A DNA stretch of 64,000 nt from Membranipora membranacea (taxonomy: Eukaryota; Bryozoa; Gymnolaemata; Cheilostomatida; Membraniporidae). Location of the stretch: contig OU612066.1 of the NCBI GenBank assembly GCA_914767715.1, positions 28,804,283 through 28,868,282 on the forward strand, in the 5' to 3' direction. The number at the start of each line of letters is the position of its first letter. Positions within the stretch are counted from its first letter, which is position 1. This document shows positions 37,001-49,923 of the stretch, one piece after another. Below the pieces are notes generated by a model. The model did not search any database, was not told where the DNA came from, and saw nothing but the letters and a program-made list of their open reading frames with translations. A program made the translations under genes and the position numbers.

Positions 37001-40000
37001 ACCATCAATAACTCCGACTGCACAGTCATCTCAAAATACAAACAAAGATGCACCAAGCTCAATCAAAGACCAACCACAGGACAATACAGTCAGGCCAAAG
37101 ATCGCCAAGAGAGAAATCAAAATGACCATCACAACCAATAAGCCTGGGACAGTAACAGTAAAAGGTGTGCCCACATCTCAAGCGGTGAGGATATCAGTCG
37201 GAAAGGATAAAGGCACCTCTCCTATGCAGAGTAGTAGTGAAGTGGTTATCCAACAGATCAAGATGACCCCAACCCCACCTCCCACTGATACACTCACAAC
37301 AAGTGCAGCTAAGAAGGACAAAGACAAACCTGCCACACAGACCAAGGCCAAACATACGGCAAACAAACAACAGGAGGTCAAGCCTTCCCAGAAGAAACAA
37401 AGCAAAACAGAGACGGAAGTGATAAAAACAGCAGCAAAGCAGGACCAACAGAACATACCAAGTACTACTACCACCAAGCTGGGCACAGCAGAGAACACAG
37501 CACTGAAGAAACCGCGGGAAACTGACAAAAAAGCGGGCCAGAAGGAACAAAATAAAAAGCTGGTAAAGAAAGAAAAAAATCCGGAAAAGAAAGAAAAACC
37601 AAAGCCCAACAAGGAAAAGAAGTCTACTGTTCATCAATCAACAGAAAGCTTAGTGATGTCATCAGCGGCTACACAGGCAGTTCCTGATGTGAGAGCCAAA
37701 CATCCGACATCTACAGCTCAAGGGAAGCAGGATTCACTGGCACAACCAGCAGGTAACATCCCCAGCATCTGCCCTATGGTCGAGATATTTTCCTTTGTTG
37801 TCTATGCTCTTGTGATAGACTATAATTTAGGGAATTTTAAATAAGAATAAGCAAATTATGCCTGTCTTGCTGTTGTCAAAGTTAAATATTGGATCGGACA
37901 CTTTCTTCAAGGTCCCTCCCCATCGCTCTCGAAGATATCCGCTTATTCACAGCAAAATAAAATCTGAAGAAAATGTGTTTTGTATTTTGTAGATGCTCAT
38001 AACTTCACTTCTGAGCTGGATATTTGTACACCTCGATCAGATGACTTCTCCAGTCAGGCTTCAGAGGATAGCAGCGGCTACTTCTTGTACCCGGAGGATA
38101 TTAGCAATGATGAGGAGGGGTGGCAGGTTCAGAAGAAAAAGAAACCAAAGAGTGAGAAGGAGCCTAATAAGGTGATATGATAATGTCATAGTATAGCTAA
38201 TGATTGTACTAGTAGCCGTGATCTCTGTGTCAATTCCCTCTACCCACTTGCAGGTTACAATTTTGGACTGCATAACTTCAGTTCAGCTCTACCCTATTGA
38301 GCATTAGCATAACCACCTTGACGGTAAGGAGTGAAATACTAGATGTCAAAGTAGCTTGAAATAGGAAATGGAACAATGCATGGCATGACTCTTTATATCT
38401 GCGATTTGGTCAGGTTCAGTTGATTGATTGATTGATTTATTACATGTCACAGACAAGAATACATGTTGCAAAATTCGGTGTGGGTACTGGCCCTAAGATG
38501 TAATTGTAAACACAAGCGCTGAACACTTATTTCTACTGCCAACTCTACTGCTCTACTTGTTATAGCTGCCCACAGATACTACCTCGATAGAAGAAGATAA
38601 TGACTATTGTCATGACTTTTACAATCTTGGTTCTTGTCAATACGGGGACAGATGTAAATATACTCACAAATCTAAAGCAGGTTCCTCTACTGCTAAAGCC
38701 AAGCTGGCTCCGAAACCAGCTACAGCCGCGAGCAGTCAAACAACCATGCCACATGAGGTTTGTTTTCTTTGACGCTGCATAACATATTCGCATTTCCAAT
38801 TGTTTTCAGCCACCAATGAATGAGGGCCCAACTATGGTAAGCTGCTGTATAATAGTTATAATACAATCGCTAGATAATGCTCGCAAAATTCATTTATGTG
38901 GTTTACAGTCTATTGTAATAATAGTTCTTTCATGATTCACTCATATTCTCACCAGCTTTAAAATACAAGCAATAGTTGTCGGTTAGCCTTGTGTCAGTCT
39001 TTGTCAAATGGCCACTTTCTTTGTTTTGGGTCCCCAAACCAAAAAAAGTAGCCGCGTGACAGGGCTGGTTGTTGGCAATAGGGAAAAATTACTGTGGGAA
39101 GATTTCTATGTTTGTAAGCACGAAACAAGTTGCTTTTGATTTTCGTTGCTCTTATATTTTGATTGGCATGTTTTAGCAAGAATGAAATTGTTCAAGACAT
39201 AATTTGCAAGTTTCCACCGAGTTTTGCTCCACTATCGTCCTGTTTGATATCCAGGTATCAACCCCAATGGAAAACCCAGCGTTCCACGGTGAAGAAGGTC
39301 AAATGAGGAGGAAGATAGATATGTGTAAAGCGTACCAGAGAGGAGATTGTACATGGGGCTCTATGTGCAATCATGCCCATTCAGAGCAGGAGATGAAAGC
39401 ACATAGGAAGGCTTTTACAGAGTGGAAACAGAGGAAAGGTACTACCAGCTTGCCAGCCGCAAAACCTGCAACAACTGCTTCGCAACAGGTAGGCTTACAT
39501 GAGAAAATCGATTTTCATAAGCAAAAATTTTTCCAATTCCAGTATAGCAAGCCAGGTGGGCTCAGAAGAACAAAAGGTAATTATTACATGGTTGCCTCCT
39601 GCCCCTCATACCTGATCAAAGACAGAATGAGGTTCAATCTACTTTTGTAGTTGTCTTATAGTAAGACATTGCTGTGTCCATACATGGTCAGCATTGAATG
39701 TCATTTTTTACGACAGCCATCAGCAAAATTCAATGCCTGGCAATAATGACTTTGCTTGGCTTGTATAACAGGTACCTCCTAATGGCAGGCCTGGAGATAA
39801 TGCAGCGTTCGCTGGCGAGGAGGGTCAGATGCGTAAGAAGACTGATATGTGTAGGGCCTTCCAAAGGGGGGATTGTGGCTGGGGTTCTGACTGTAATTAC
39901 GCCCATGATGAGGAGGAGTGTAGGATTGCTAAGCGAGCGTATGAGCTGTATAAGATTTGTGGTACCGTGAGGATTGTGACTAATTCGTCACTAAAGCCGG

Positions 40001-43000
40001 ACTATGGTGCTGTAATGGACAGCAACAGTGATGCAATGAACTCATTGAGTGATGTGAGTGTCCATATAGACCGCTCTTTGACACGGCTGCTCTGGCTGCT
40101 TCTTATCAGCAGATACTAGAGCTTAAATCTTCTAACTTTTGAAGCCATGATTAATCATAGTCTGCATTGATTAGCCAACTAAAAATGGGCTTCATTAACC
40201 AGTGCTGGTATAAGCTTGCAAACAGGGCAGGAGCAGTTTACACTTACACTCGTTTTGCACAAAAATGAAATAGAGGGGTGTACACAGAGTGAAATGTACT
40301 ACTTCCAACAAATCTCAAATCAAAATGGGTCCTCCTAATATTATTTACTGTCTTAATTCTTAACGAATGCCAGCTTACCTCTGCATGGATATTTTGACTC
40401 TATTCCCTTTGCATAGAAATCTCTTCTGTACTGTGTCTGTTTGACAATTTCCATCTTCAAAAAGTTGCGAAACAAGGACCTGAATGAAATATATCCTTGC
40501 TGTGGCTTGACCTCGAACAACAAGTTTTACTGCTATGTGGCTCTGTTGTGCAGTTTTTTCCCTCATCAGTTATCTTTTGGCCATTGATTTTATTGCATAC
40601 ATGTAATTAAGTGTTTTTTCCTGATTTACTCCCATGGTAACAATGGTGAGCATGTGGTCTTATCAGTGTGAAGCAAAAGTGAATTTACTCAGTTTTGTAA
40701 GTCACACAGCTCATGTGGTCAGGGCCTGCATATCAAAGCTAGTCTTTATATATCAGATAGAACATTTGCTCAAGGTGGAGGCTGCTTTCCTGTGCACAAA
40801 CTTTTTGCAAACCTACTGGATCTCACTCTTGACATCCTTAAAGCATCAGAAACATAAGTTGGACTGTTCGCCTTGTCTCAACGCCCATAAGACTATCTTA
40901 TAGGTGCTCAGATAACGTATTGTGGCAAGGTAATGACCACAGTGCCTCCACCAAAAAGATGTTGTGGCTGGTCACCTATTGCCATCGCATCCATACCACA
41001 GCAAGGAATCACTTTGATTATTAAAGCTTCTTTCGTTTGCTGTGAACTGTTAACTCTATCACTTTTAGTCAAACGCTGCAGCTACTGTAGAAGTTCATGT
41101 ACCAGTGGGTAGGAAGTGGTTGATGTGTAAAGGTTATGAGCTGGGGCTGTGTAAGAGACCAAGTAACGAATGTAGCTATGCTCATCATAAGAATGAACTA
41201 GACCCGGTATGTTAAACATCTATAATCTAACAACCTCTTCATGTGCATCACTCATAAAAGCGATCACAAATCATTCTTAGCTTGTAAATTAAAGAGAAAC
41301 GTGAAGCTGTGATACACTTATCATCTTATACACTTAAGAATTTTGTTGATCCTGGCACAACTTGGCCAGGGTTCCCAGGCCTCTCTACAGAAATTACTTA
41401 TATTAGGAGTATCTTCTTTGGAGGTACTTTTTCATGTGAGCTAATACGCAAAATTCTAGCTGCTGACACTTCTTCATGGTCAATTCAGGAGCTGAACCAT
41501 GTAGAGCCTTGTGAGAAGCAGCTATGTATGGGTAGGTTGAGGTACGAGAGACGAAGGACTACCCTGTGTCCAGAAATGCTGAAGAAGGGCTCGTGTATAT
41601 TTGGGAGAGATTGTACTTATGCTCACAAACAGAAGGAAATCAGACCCCTACCTAAACATGAGATGTGTAAACGGCACATGAATGGAGGACACTGCGGTGC
41701 CGCTGACAAGGTTTGTTAACACCATCATTATCCTATAATTTAGCAAAGCGGTTCCTACTTAATCAAACGTAAAAGGACAAAAGAATTTTGTTCAGACTTT
41801 GCATCGCTAATCAAAAGGGACGAAATGTAATGCAATGTATGAAAGTCACTTAGAGATTATTTGTAAAAAATTCCTGATAAGATGGGATATATCATCAGGC
41901 TACTAAAAAGGAGAAAATAATGCTGGTGATATAGGGATAAACCACAAACACAAATGCATATATTTCGTTTCTACTCTTTCATTTTTTACAGTTACATTTA
42001 TATTTGATAGCCAGGATTATTTACCTGTTTATTCCGTACTGTTTTAGTGTGTGTACGCTCATAATAGGAATGAACTAAAGCCCAGGCCTGCTGGTGAGAA
42101 GGAAATCATTCTGGCTCCTGGATCGAGTAGTAAGAGTAAAACTGCTGTCGCTGCTGTGGCAGCAAAATCAGCTTCAGCTACACCTAAAGTGACCTTGCCT
42201 AAACAATACAAATGTCGCCCTGAGGTAAGAACTAACTACTCATGAGAAGAACTCAGCTTTCTAGCAAGTCCTTTTTGACCATCATATGGACGGAACCTTT
42301 GCTGAAGTGCCATCAACCCACCTGCCAGCAACCTAGTATTAGCAAATGCCAGTATGTTATTTAGCTGAGATTAGCTGATATTGGATAGTACACAAACCCA
42401 ACTTACATGTTTACCAATCTTTGTCTAAATTCAAAATTCATCTGCTATATATTCTTATAATTCTTATAAGCCTGCATAATTTACTTCTTTAGGACCCTAA
42501 CCACTCGCAGCCATGTCGTCGACAGTTCTGTCCTGGAAGACTTAGTTATGAGACCAAGTTCACTGCTATGTGTACTAGTATGAGAAATGGCAAGTGTACC
42601 ACAGGTGCTCTTTGTAACAAAGCCCACGAAAAGTCTGAGCTGAGACCGCTACCCAAATATGAGATGTGTAGTAAATACGGAGGGTGCGGACGCTGTGTGC
42701 CAGATAATGAGGTAAGTTCATAATAATTTGGTATGCTTGCCTTTGAAGAGTTGGTACTGTGACCCAGAACTCAAAGGGTTCTGTAAATTTGAGCGTGCAT
42801 GTAAATTGAAAAAAACCTGGAACCTAGAAAGAAAAAATCCTGTCTTTTGAATTATATGTAACCACCGAGCTTCTATGTGTGTTAGCATTCACAGTAAAAT
42901 GAGTGTCACATCACATCAGAGCTGGTGACCAAGAAAGCAGCTGGGTTGTTACTACAAAAATATGGCACTAATACGTAGTAGAGTTATAATCGTAGAAATT

Positions 43001-44943
43001 CTAACTAGAACAACTTGCTGCCGCATCATCAGTACTTGGTGTTAACTTTCTATCCCAATTCATAGTGTTTCTGTCTTTTTTAGTGCCCTTATGCACATAG
43101 CAGACATGAACAAAGACAGCCAAGCAGACCAGTACCTGCACCTACTGCAGCCTCTGCTACCAGCTCAACACAGTCTACCAAGCCCACCAGTGGCCTAGCT
43201 CTGCCCATTACTCGTGTATCTAACCAGCTGAAGATTAGCACCAGGAAGCCGACTGGTAACAGGTTCATGTCTCTCACTGATCCTAATGATGCAGTGAGTA
43301 TATTTCACTTTTTATTGAATATATAGCGTTGACGGTTTGAATTGAATTGAAGACAAATAGACAAATTACTTATGTTCGCAAAGTTGAGCAATGGTAACTG
43401 TTGAAAATGCTTCTCTTCTCTAGTTAAATTGCTGCAATTTTATGGCATCATGTTAGCAAACATTCTTGACTAATAATGGAATGCCACAAAATTTTGATTG
43501 CAGCTGGTTTAGCCTTTAGACTACCCCTACCGTATTTAAAGTAAAATATAGTTTATAGGCTGCTATTTTGTATCACATATTATTCTCCATATTTTATTCT
43601 ATCATATGAGCGAATTCCAGCTTGAGAATCCAAATATTGAGGAAGTTATGGCCTCTCAAACTTCCAGGGTGATCGCCTTCAATCAGCATTGGGAATAAGC
43701 GGATGTTTCCCATGTGGTAAGTCACAACCGTCATACTTATTATGAGTTATTACACTAAAAATCACACAGATAAGATGATGATCAAAATTCACACCTGGGG
43801 GAGTCGAACCTGGCTCCACCTACCTGCAGGCAACAACGCTACCATCGTGCCACTAGCTTTAGCGGCGTAGCCTGCATGGCCATTTGGACCTGGTTTCGAG
43901 ACCTGTCTAGGTCTGAAATTTGATCATCATCTTATCTATGTGATTATTAGTGTAATTACTCATAATAAGTATGGCGGTTACTGCCGATAGACTGCCGTCA
44001 CCTTGGAAGTTTGAGAGGCCATAACTTCCTCAATATTTGGATTCTAAAGCTGGAATTCGCTCACATGATAGAATAAAATATGGAGAATAGGATGTGATAC
44101 AAAATAGCAGCATATCACAGGTATGTCACCTGTGAGAGCATGACCAAAGTTACTAAAATACATATCTAAAGACATATCAATCATTTGCACACTTCCCGAT
44201 AGAATATCTCACAGCTGAATTAAATATATTACGTCTATTCCATGTTAGGAGTCACAATGTTCTATAGAAGATGAGTGTCTGATCTGTTCACATAAACTTG
44301 ATGAGAGAATAGATCTGGAGTGTGGACACGATCAGTGGCACTTTCGGGTAATAAATAACTTTACAATAACTTATAAAATGAGGCATTTTTACAAGCACTG
44401 GAGAGTGTGTTGCTATCTGTATTGCTCTATAACATAGACCTTATTAGTTTAAATCACGCTGGTTTTTGAGAGACTGATCCATCAGTCTGTGTGAATGCTA
44501 AGTTGATCTGCAAACTGCATTTTTAACTTGATCAATAAAGCATGGTCATACCCTATAGCTAAAATAATTTCCTGTGCAAGTTAGACACTTGTTGTAGTCG
44601 TTCTCTCCTTGACTATAGAGGGGCAACTTCAAATATAAACTGTAATTCCAGCGTTCACAATCATTACTGCTCAGAATCCTCGGCCAATAATATTTTCAAG
44701 AAACACCCAAGCATCATGCCCACCACTTATCAAACTCTGTTTTAAAGGTAGCTGATATGTCAAGCATCAACTGTTCGATTATTTACATAATACGTGACCT
44801 ATCATTTTTTGTAGTGTATCAGTAAATGGCTGAATGAGCAGAGAGCAGAGTGCCCACTTTGTAATCAGCCTGCCATACTACCGGATCTGTTTGAAGCACC
44901 TGCTGGGCTGACTGCGGCAGACTTCCCCAGTCTCGGACTCTGA
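34065..44943 (+). CDS. Protein with eight CCCH zinc fingers and a C-terminal RING-H2
   Basis: Seventeen exons splice in phase to 1289 aa: 34065-34250, 34416-34616, 35112-35307, 36275-36577, 36877-37752, 37993-38171, 38566-38757, 38810-38836, 39255-39488, 39772-40053, 41069-41206, 41489-41710, 42048-42224, 42493-42711, 43084-43293, 44249-44347, 44815-44943. A lysine-rich start leads to an acidic helical region (to about residue 195), then a low-complexity Lys/Gln/Pro/Ser-rich stretch (about 300-590). CCCH fingers (C-x7/8-C-x5/6-C-x3-H) begin near residues 662, 744, 825, 912, 965, 999, 1098 and 1133. The RING spans about 1224-1262 (CLIC, CGH, H, C, CPLC); the tail is ADFPSLGL. CCCH fingers usually bind RNA and RING-H2 usually recruits E2 enzymes; a post-transcriptional ubiquitin ligase role is inferred. 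A non-coding first exon probably ends at 33990 (donor gtaagt) and the ATG exon opens at 34060. I could not name an orthologue. Confidence 0.88.
43559..44111. mobile_element. 553-bp inverted-repeat element with tRNA-like core
   Basis: Arms (about 43559-43790 and 43915-44111) are inverted copies starting 'gctgctattttgtatcacat' and including 'atattgaggaagttatggcc'. On the minus strand the centre holds a tRNA-like unit: A box about 43852-43837 ('tggcacgatggtagcg') and B box 43810-43800 ('ggttcgactcc'). It lies in intron 15 of the CCCH/RING gene. It may be a foldback element that captured a SINE head, or two SINEs in inverted array. Confidence 0.75.
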
Positions 44944-45836
44944 AAGGGAACAGCCTCTCACCAAGGCAAACAGGACATGCACACAATGCTAGACCTCACT
45001 CATCAAATGCACCAATATTTGTCACATAGGAAGAGATGCCAACGCCTAAGCTCAAGTACATGACATTTGACTTGCCGTTGTTTTTACTCACTTTGAGTGA
45101 AATTTGTTTTGTGATGTTCATTCCTTTTCTTCTGACTTACTGGAGCACTTGAGAATTTTGACACAAAGCTCACTGAGACAAATTTTCAAACTTGCCATAA
45201 GAAAAAATCGCTGCAATTTTACTTGAAACCGTTCCGTTTGTTACAACACCAAGATACCGATCTCCTCCTACACTGTTTTTAGTGTTTTACAGAATACCAA
45301 GTAGAACTGTTGTTGACATGCTCTTCTAGTTAAAGATTACTATTGTATTTTCATGCGCCATAAGGAGGTCCTCCTAAATTGCTAAAACAAATAAAGCTTG
45401 CCAAATATTCATACTGGGATTTTCAATTTTACGGTTAAGTTTTAATTCTCAGACTGATTGTTGAGTGACAGAATCTGCTGCAATCAGTTTATGGAAATGT
45501 GGTACTCTGCTCTTCCATCTTCTATTTGGTGTCATTAAGTTCAGATATAAATGTGGCATGCATTCTTAGTATTAGAATAATTGAACAGATACAACCAGAA
45601 GTTAGAGGGATAAATGACCTATTGATATATAATTCAGTTTAGTGAAGGTTCTCTTTGTCATTGATTAAAAATGCTTATCAGTATAAAACAATAAAGTAAC
45701 ATAGCCAGTTAATGTAGAAAATTAAATGGTTGAGTCAGTAAGGTGATAATATTTATTATTTAAAAATGGCCTTGCACTATCTATGATTATTTATTAGAAT
45801 ACTAAATGACATGGCTATAGTTCCAATAGAAATGAT
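44944..45836. other. Convergent 3' UTRs of the CCCH/RING and XK-related genes
   Basis: No coding sequence. A plus-strand AATAAA is at 45390-45395 (about 450 bp after the CCCH/RING stop). Minus-strand AATAAA complements at 45752-45757 and near 45790 serve the XK-related gene. Confidence 0.6.
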
Positions 45837-48195
45837 TCATAACTGGGTTTCGAATTCATGTTTTCGGAAGTTGAACATAGTTTTAGGAATCCTCTGAGCA
45901 CCAATTGAGGATTTGTCCCTCTCGTGTTGTCGGCTGCTATTTTTCCTTTCATTATGTGTGACTTTTGACTTTTGCCAATCAACTGGAAGCTCATCTTCAT
46001 ATAAAGTTAATGTATTCACAGCTGATTCAGAGGAATACAAACTTCTATAGTATTTATTTAAATCCACCCAACGAGGTCTCAAATCATGCTGACTAGCACT
46101 TTTAGATACAACGTCATCATCTGACACAGCCATAGTATAAGTATTCCTATCATTGGATGAGCTGCTGGATGTTTTATGATAATGCGGCGGAGTTATAAAC
46201 AGGAGACGTCTTCTAGGATTCAGTTTTCCACCACAGTAAGGAGTTATCTTTCCAGTTAGGGTGGAATACTCATCCACATCACTGTGTGAGCTCTCCGAGT
46301 CGCTGTTTGTGGGTGTGGACAATGATTGTGTGGGTTTGGTGTTTGAGTAGTTCTGTTGCTGTGCTCTGAGTCCGGTTGGTGAGAGTAGGAAAGCTGAGGG
46401 TATAACCGTGTTGGGTAAATCCGGCCTGCTCGCTAATTGCTGATGTATAGGTGAACGAGTTAAAGTTGGTGAGATCTGAGGTGTCATAGACTTTGATATC
46501 GCTGCTATCTGCTGCCTGTTGATTTCAACTTTTATCTATAAGAAAATGATGTATAAACTCATAATTGTTATTGCGGTGGTTTTAACCAAGGATTTCTTGA
46601 AATCCTTGTTTTAACCTCATAATAACCATTAATATTCAAGGATCGCAAAAATCAGGGTTCAATTCAAAGTAAGGTTTTGAGGGCCTGTATAATCTCAAAT
46701 GACCATGAACTTATTTGCGTCTCGCATCAGCATCACATGCTGGGGATAAGTCACGTTTAATAAACCATTCCTGTTGATCACACCAGGGAGTTTGGAACAC
46801 ATGTCAGATATGACATATGTCCCAAACTCCCTGATCACGCATAGTAAATGGTCTAATTTGGAGAATTGCCTACCCTTATACCTGATACAACCACATCTAA
46901 CCGAAACTTTGCCACTTGAGCTCTTAGAAAGTTTGTTTGAGAAAGCTCACCTGTCTATGATTTGATATCTCTGGAGATCTTGTTGGTGGGATCATGTTTG
47001 GAGTTGTGTATACAGGGCTTGTAGGATTGGTACCTGGTGTGCTTAGAGATGTCATATCCTTGCTGCTAATACCTAGAGGGTTATTGATTATATCTACATG
47101 CTTTTGTCTTTCTTTAAATTCGAACCCCTTGTTTGTCACACAAGTTTTCTTCTTACGTTTGACATCATACGAGTCCCATACGAATGGTGCTCTATCTATG
47201 TCATCTCTTCTGGAACCGGGACAACAGCACTTTAGAGCTTTCTGCAAGGCCTGTTTCTTATTTTCATAGTTGCTCAGGGTTAAACTTGTAAGTGCAAGAA
47301 GGAGACCGAGAGCGAAACTAGCAAAGACTGCTACCAGCCATAGTGTGTTGTAGTGATTGCTGTCAGCGCTTATAGAACTGTACCACATGGCAACCATAGC
47401 AATGTTTTCACTTAGTGTTAGCGTATAGTAACCCACTAGCCATTCTATTGGTACTTTGTAATCCGAGATTGTGAGATCTATAGTATTGGCTAAAGCCAAC
47501 AGCAACAGCCAAACTCTAAACGGTGTACAGTCGTTCTGATCGGATAACTCTCGCAGCTGGTACCAGATCATGATAACTAGAAAATGTATACCGATTATTA
47601 GCACAACCCACATGCTGTAAGGACTGGACAGTGCGCATACCAAGGCTGAAAACCTTGAGAATAACATGAAGACCCTCCATAAGAGTATGCACATCCATGT
47701 GGCACAACCCGGCTTCTCCTTTGTGGTAAAATTACTGAAATGTGTCAATGTTATAACTATAGATAAGTAGCTCAGGGAGATCATAACGAGAAAGCTTTGT
47801 TGATTAGTATCCAGGATGTAGATGTTGCTTAGATAGATAAGTATTGGTGCGCTGAATGTACAATGCTGTAAAAGTTTGAGTTTCATGAAATCGTTATTGT
47901 CTGAAGACTCATAGAGCGAGAGTAGTTTGAAATAACGCCAGAGCGGCCCAAGCTGAATAATATGAGCCAACACGCAAGCTAATAATCCACACGGCTTCTT
48001 GTAAAAGTCCATTGTATGACATATGCGTATTCCAGATGCTAGGTTGATGAGAAAAGAGCTTCCGGCCAAGAACCCTACAGATATCTGCCATTGTTCAGAT
48101 AGATATTCGAAGCTGTCTATAAGAAGATACACCAAAAATCCAATCTCCAAAAAGAAGATGAGTATTTGAGCTGTTGCTGTCAATCGACCCATCAC
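45837..48195 (-). CDS. XK-related membrane protein (XKR4/6/7 type)
   Basis: Two exons (48195-46951 and 46535-45837) give 647 aa, close to the length of vertebrate XKR4 and XKR6. Residues about 1-320 are strongly hydrophobic with several membrane helices. Family landmarks are HIIQLGPLWRYFKLL near residue 90 and YYTLTLSENIAMVAMWY in the later part. The C-terminal half is a long polar, Ser/Pro/Asp-rich cytosolic tail. Relatives XKR4, XKR8 and XKR9 are phospholipid scramblases activated by caspase cleavage in the tail. The tail has Asp-rich spots (DVDEYS, ELPVDW), but no cleavage site can be asserted. Either of the first two Met codons could start translation. Confidence 0.92.
46580..46615. mobile_element. 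22-bp palindrome between 7-bp direct repeats
   Basis: Direct repeats 'ttttaac' (46580-46586, 46609-46615) flank a palindrome with 10-bp arms 'caaggatttc' and a 2-base centre. It lies in the single XK-related intron. Confidence 0.75.
46775..46838. mobile_element. 50-bp hairpin between 7-bp direct repeats
   Basis: Direct repeats 'tgatcac' (46775-46781, 46832-46838) flank a hairpin with 23-bp arms starting 'cagggagtttgg', two mismatches and a 4-base loop. Same intron as the palindrome at 46580. Confidence 0.75.
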
Positions 48196-49923
48196 GCGAT
48201 TATTGTTCAGTGCGCAGCTGATTTAACTATATCTTGGTAATCGGCGTGCTAAAAATGTCGGGTACTTGTCACAAGTGATGTCACTAACAGTAAATATTCC
48301 ATTGATGTTGTCAGACAGTATCAACTCTGAAATGTAACAGAGGAGATAATTACTACGTGCATGTCAGTCGATCATTGAGTAGACCAAGGAGTTAAAGACA
48401 CTTTAACTCCTTGAGTAGACAGCCATTATTAAACTCTTGAAAGGTGACAACACAAAACTATACCATGGTAATAAGATAGCAGGTAGCCTCTTCACATACT
48501 GCTAAGATTTAAGGCTTGATAGCTAAAGTTCTAATCGAAAGAATTTGTGATAATCCTTGCCAGCTCCTAAAGATTTAAAACAGCAAAATGGTGAATTTGC
48601 ATCTATTAAATTGTAACTAAGTAAAACATTTGAATTGTTACCACAAACCTTTTGGAAATAAGAACAGTGTAGATCAGCGCAGCAAAGACGAAGAAGCACT
48701 CTACTGACTCTATAAGAAGTCTTAGAATTTGTGAATATGAGATCGAAGCGCACATGCATGATGTCAGCAGAAAATCTCACATAATCACATGAAATATATT
48801 ACCTGTATTATCACAAGGCTGCTCTGTTAGATAACAATTAGACGTTGTCATCACATAATATAAACAGGCTTCACTTGTGTGGAGCGGAAAACACATGTTC
48901 TATTGCAGCGTTGTAAATGTAATATGCAAAACGTCTTGACCATAAATATTTTTGACATCAGTCAGCCCGGCCAATAATGATGGCATGTAACCAAAAGTTC
49001 CCCAGCTAATTAATATCGAAGTGAAATTACACAAACCTTAATTTCTAAGCAGATCCATCAACATTTCACATTTTGACACCTGCCCCATTAGCACAACACG
49101 ACTCTACAATAGGCAATCACAGCTTTCACAGCTTCATGAACTACTTAGTTTTATACATCATACTTCTGATGTGTAAAAAATGCCGACCCTCAAGCTAAGT
49201 TATTGATTTTCATTAACATCTTCTTTTGACTTTTGTTTTCTAAATAAAAGCAATTAGGGACTAGCTGTGAAATTATTTTATACCTAACTTCCTTAAGATA
49301 TGAAAGACGCTTTTGTTAAAACAAAGAAATTGTTGTCGTAATGAAAAATTCAGAATTGTCAATTGTACATCATAATCATGTTAGCTATTCAAGGAAATTA
49401 ATGAAAAAGGCAACTATATCAATAAATATTTTTGACTGCATTAACTCCGGCCGGGGGGCCGGGAGGCAAGATTCTGGGGGCTCAGACCAGAATTAACGAG
49501 GAGTCTTTAATTATGTGGATCAAACCTACAGATCTCTCAAGATTCTACAGCCAATGCTGGCTGGATCTGCCGATGTTTCCCCAGTTTTAGGGCGGTCTTT
49601 GACGCTTTGATCATATAATGCAGCTTTAAATATTTCTTAACCTACTTATAATGCCATTACGATGCAGCTTGAGGCCCTAACTATTATAACTCTAGTTGTA
49701 GTGATGGTTAGATACTTTGCCCATTTTCACGCAGATATGTGCTAGAAAGGTTCTTCTTTATGTATAATATTGCATTTGTATTGTTTGACTATCACATTTT
49801 TTTGTGCTGATCAGATCACTCACTTTACCCCAGCATCTATGTTGTAAATCAATTTATTGTTATTTTTCAATCCTTGGTTATCCTCACTCTGCTTTCTCGC
49901 AGTTCGTTTTTTGTCCCAACAGA
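48196..49923. other. Intergenic DNA upstream of the XK-related gene
   Basis: No gene is recognised apart from a micro-palindrome at 48375. A GC-rich inverted motif (ccggccggggggccgg) lies near 49448-49463. It should hold the XK-related promoter and, at the right end, a possible 5' UTR acceptor ('tgctttctcgcag') for the small gene that follows. Confidence 0.45.
48375..48420. mobile_element. 26-bp palindromic insertion with 10-bp target-site duplication
   Basis: Perfect direct repeats 'ttgagtagac' (48375-48384 and 48411-48420) bracket a hairpin with 13-bp arms ('caaggagttaaag') and a 3-base loop. The last three bases of the right arm overlap the duplication. It is the cleanest short member of this class. 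Confidence 0.8.

Noticed and set aside
37178-37637. Long minus-strand open frames rich in Phe/Leu/Cys
   Set aside because: They are the antisense shadow of the Lys/Thr/Gln-rich exon 5 of the CCCH/RING gene.
34065-44943. Makorin or Unkempt orthologue
   Set aside because: Makorin has its RING between CCCH fingers. Unkempt has six fingers with other spacing at its N-terminus. Neither has eight fingers followed by a RING at the end.
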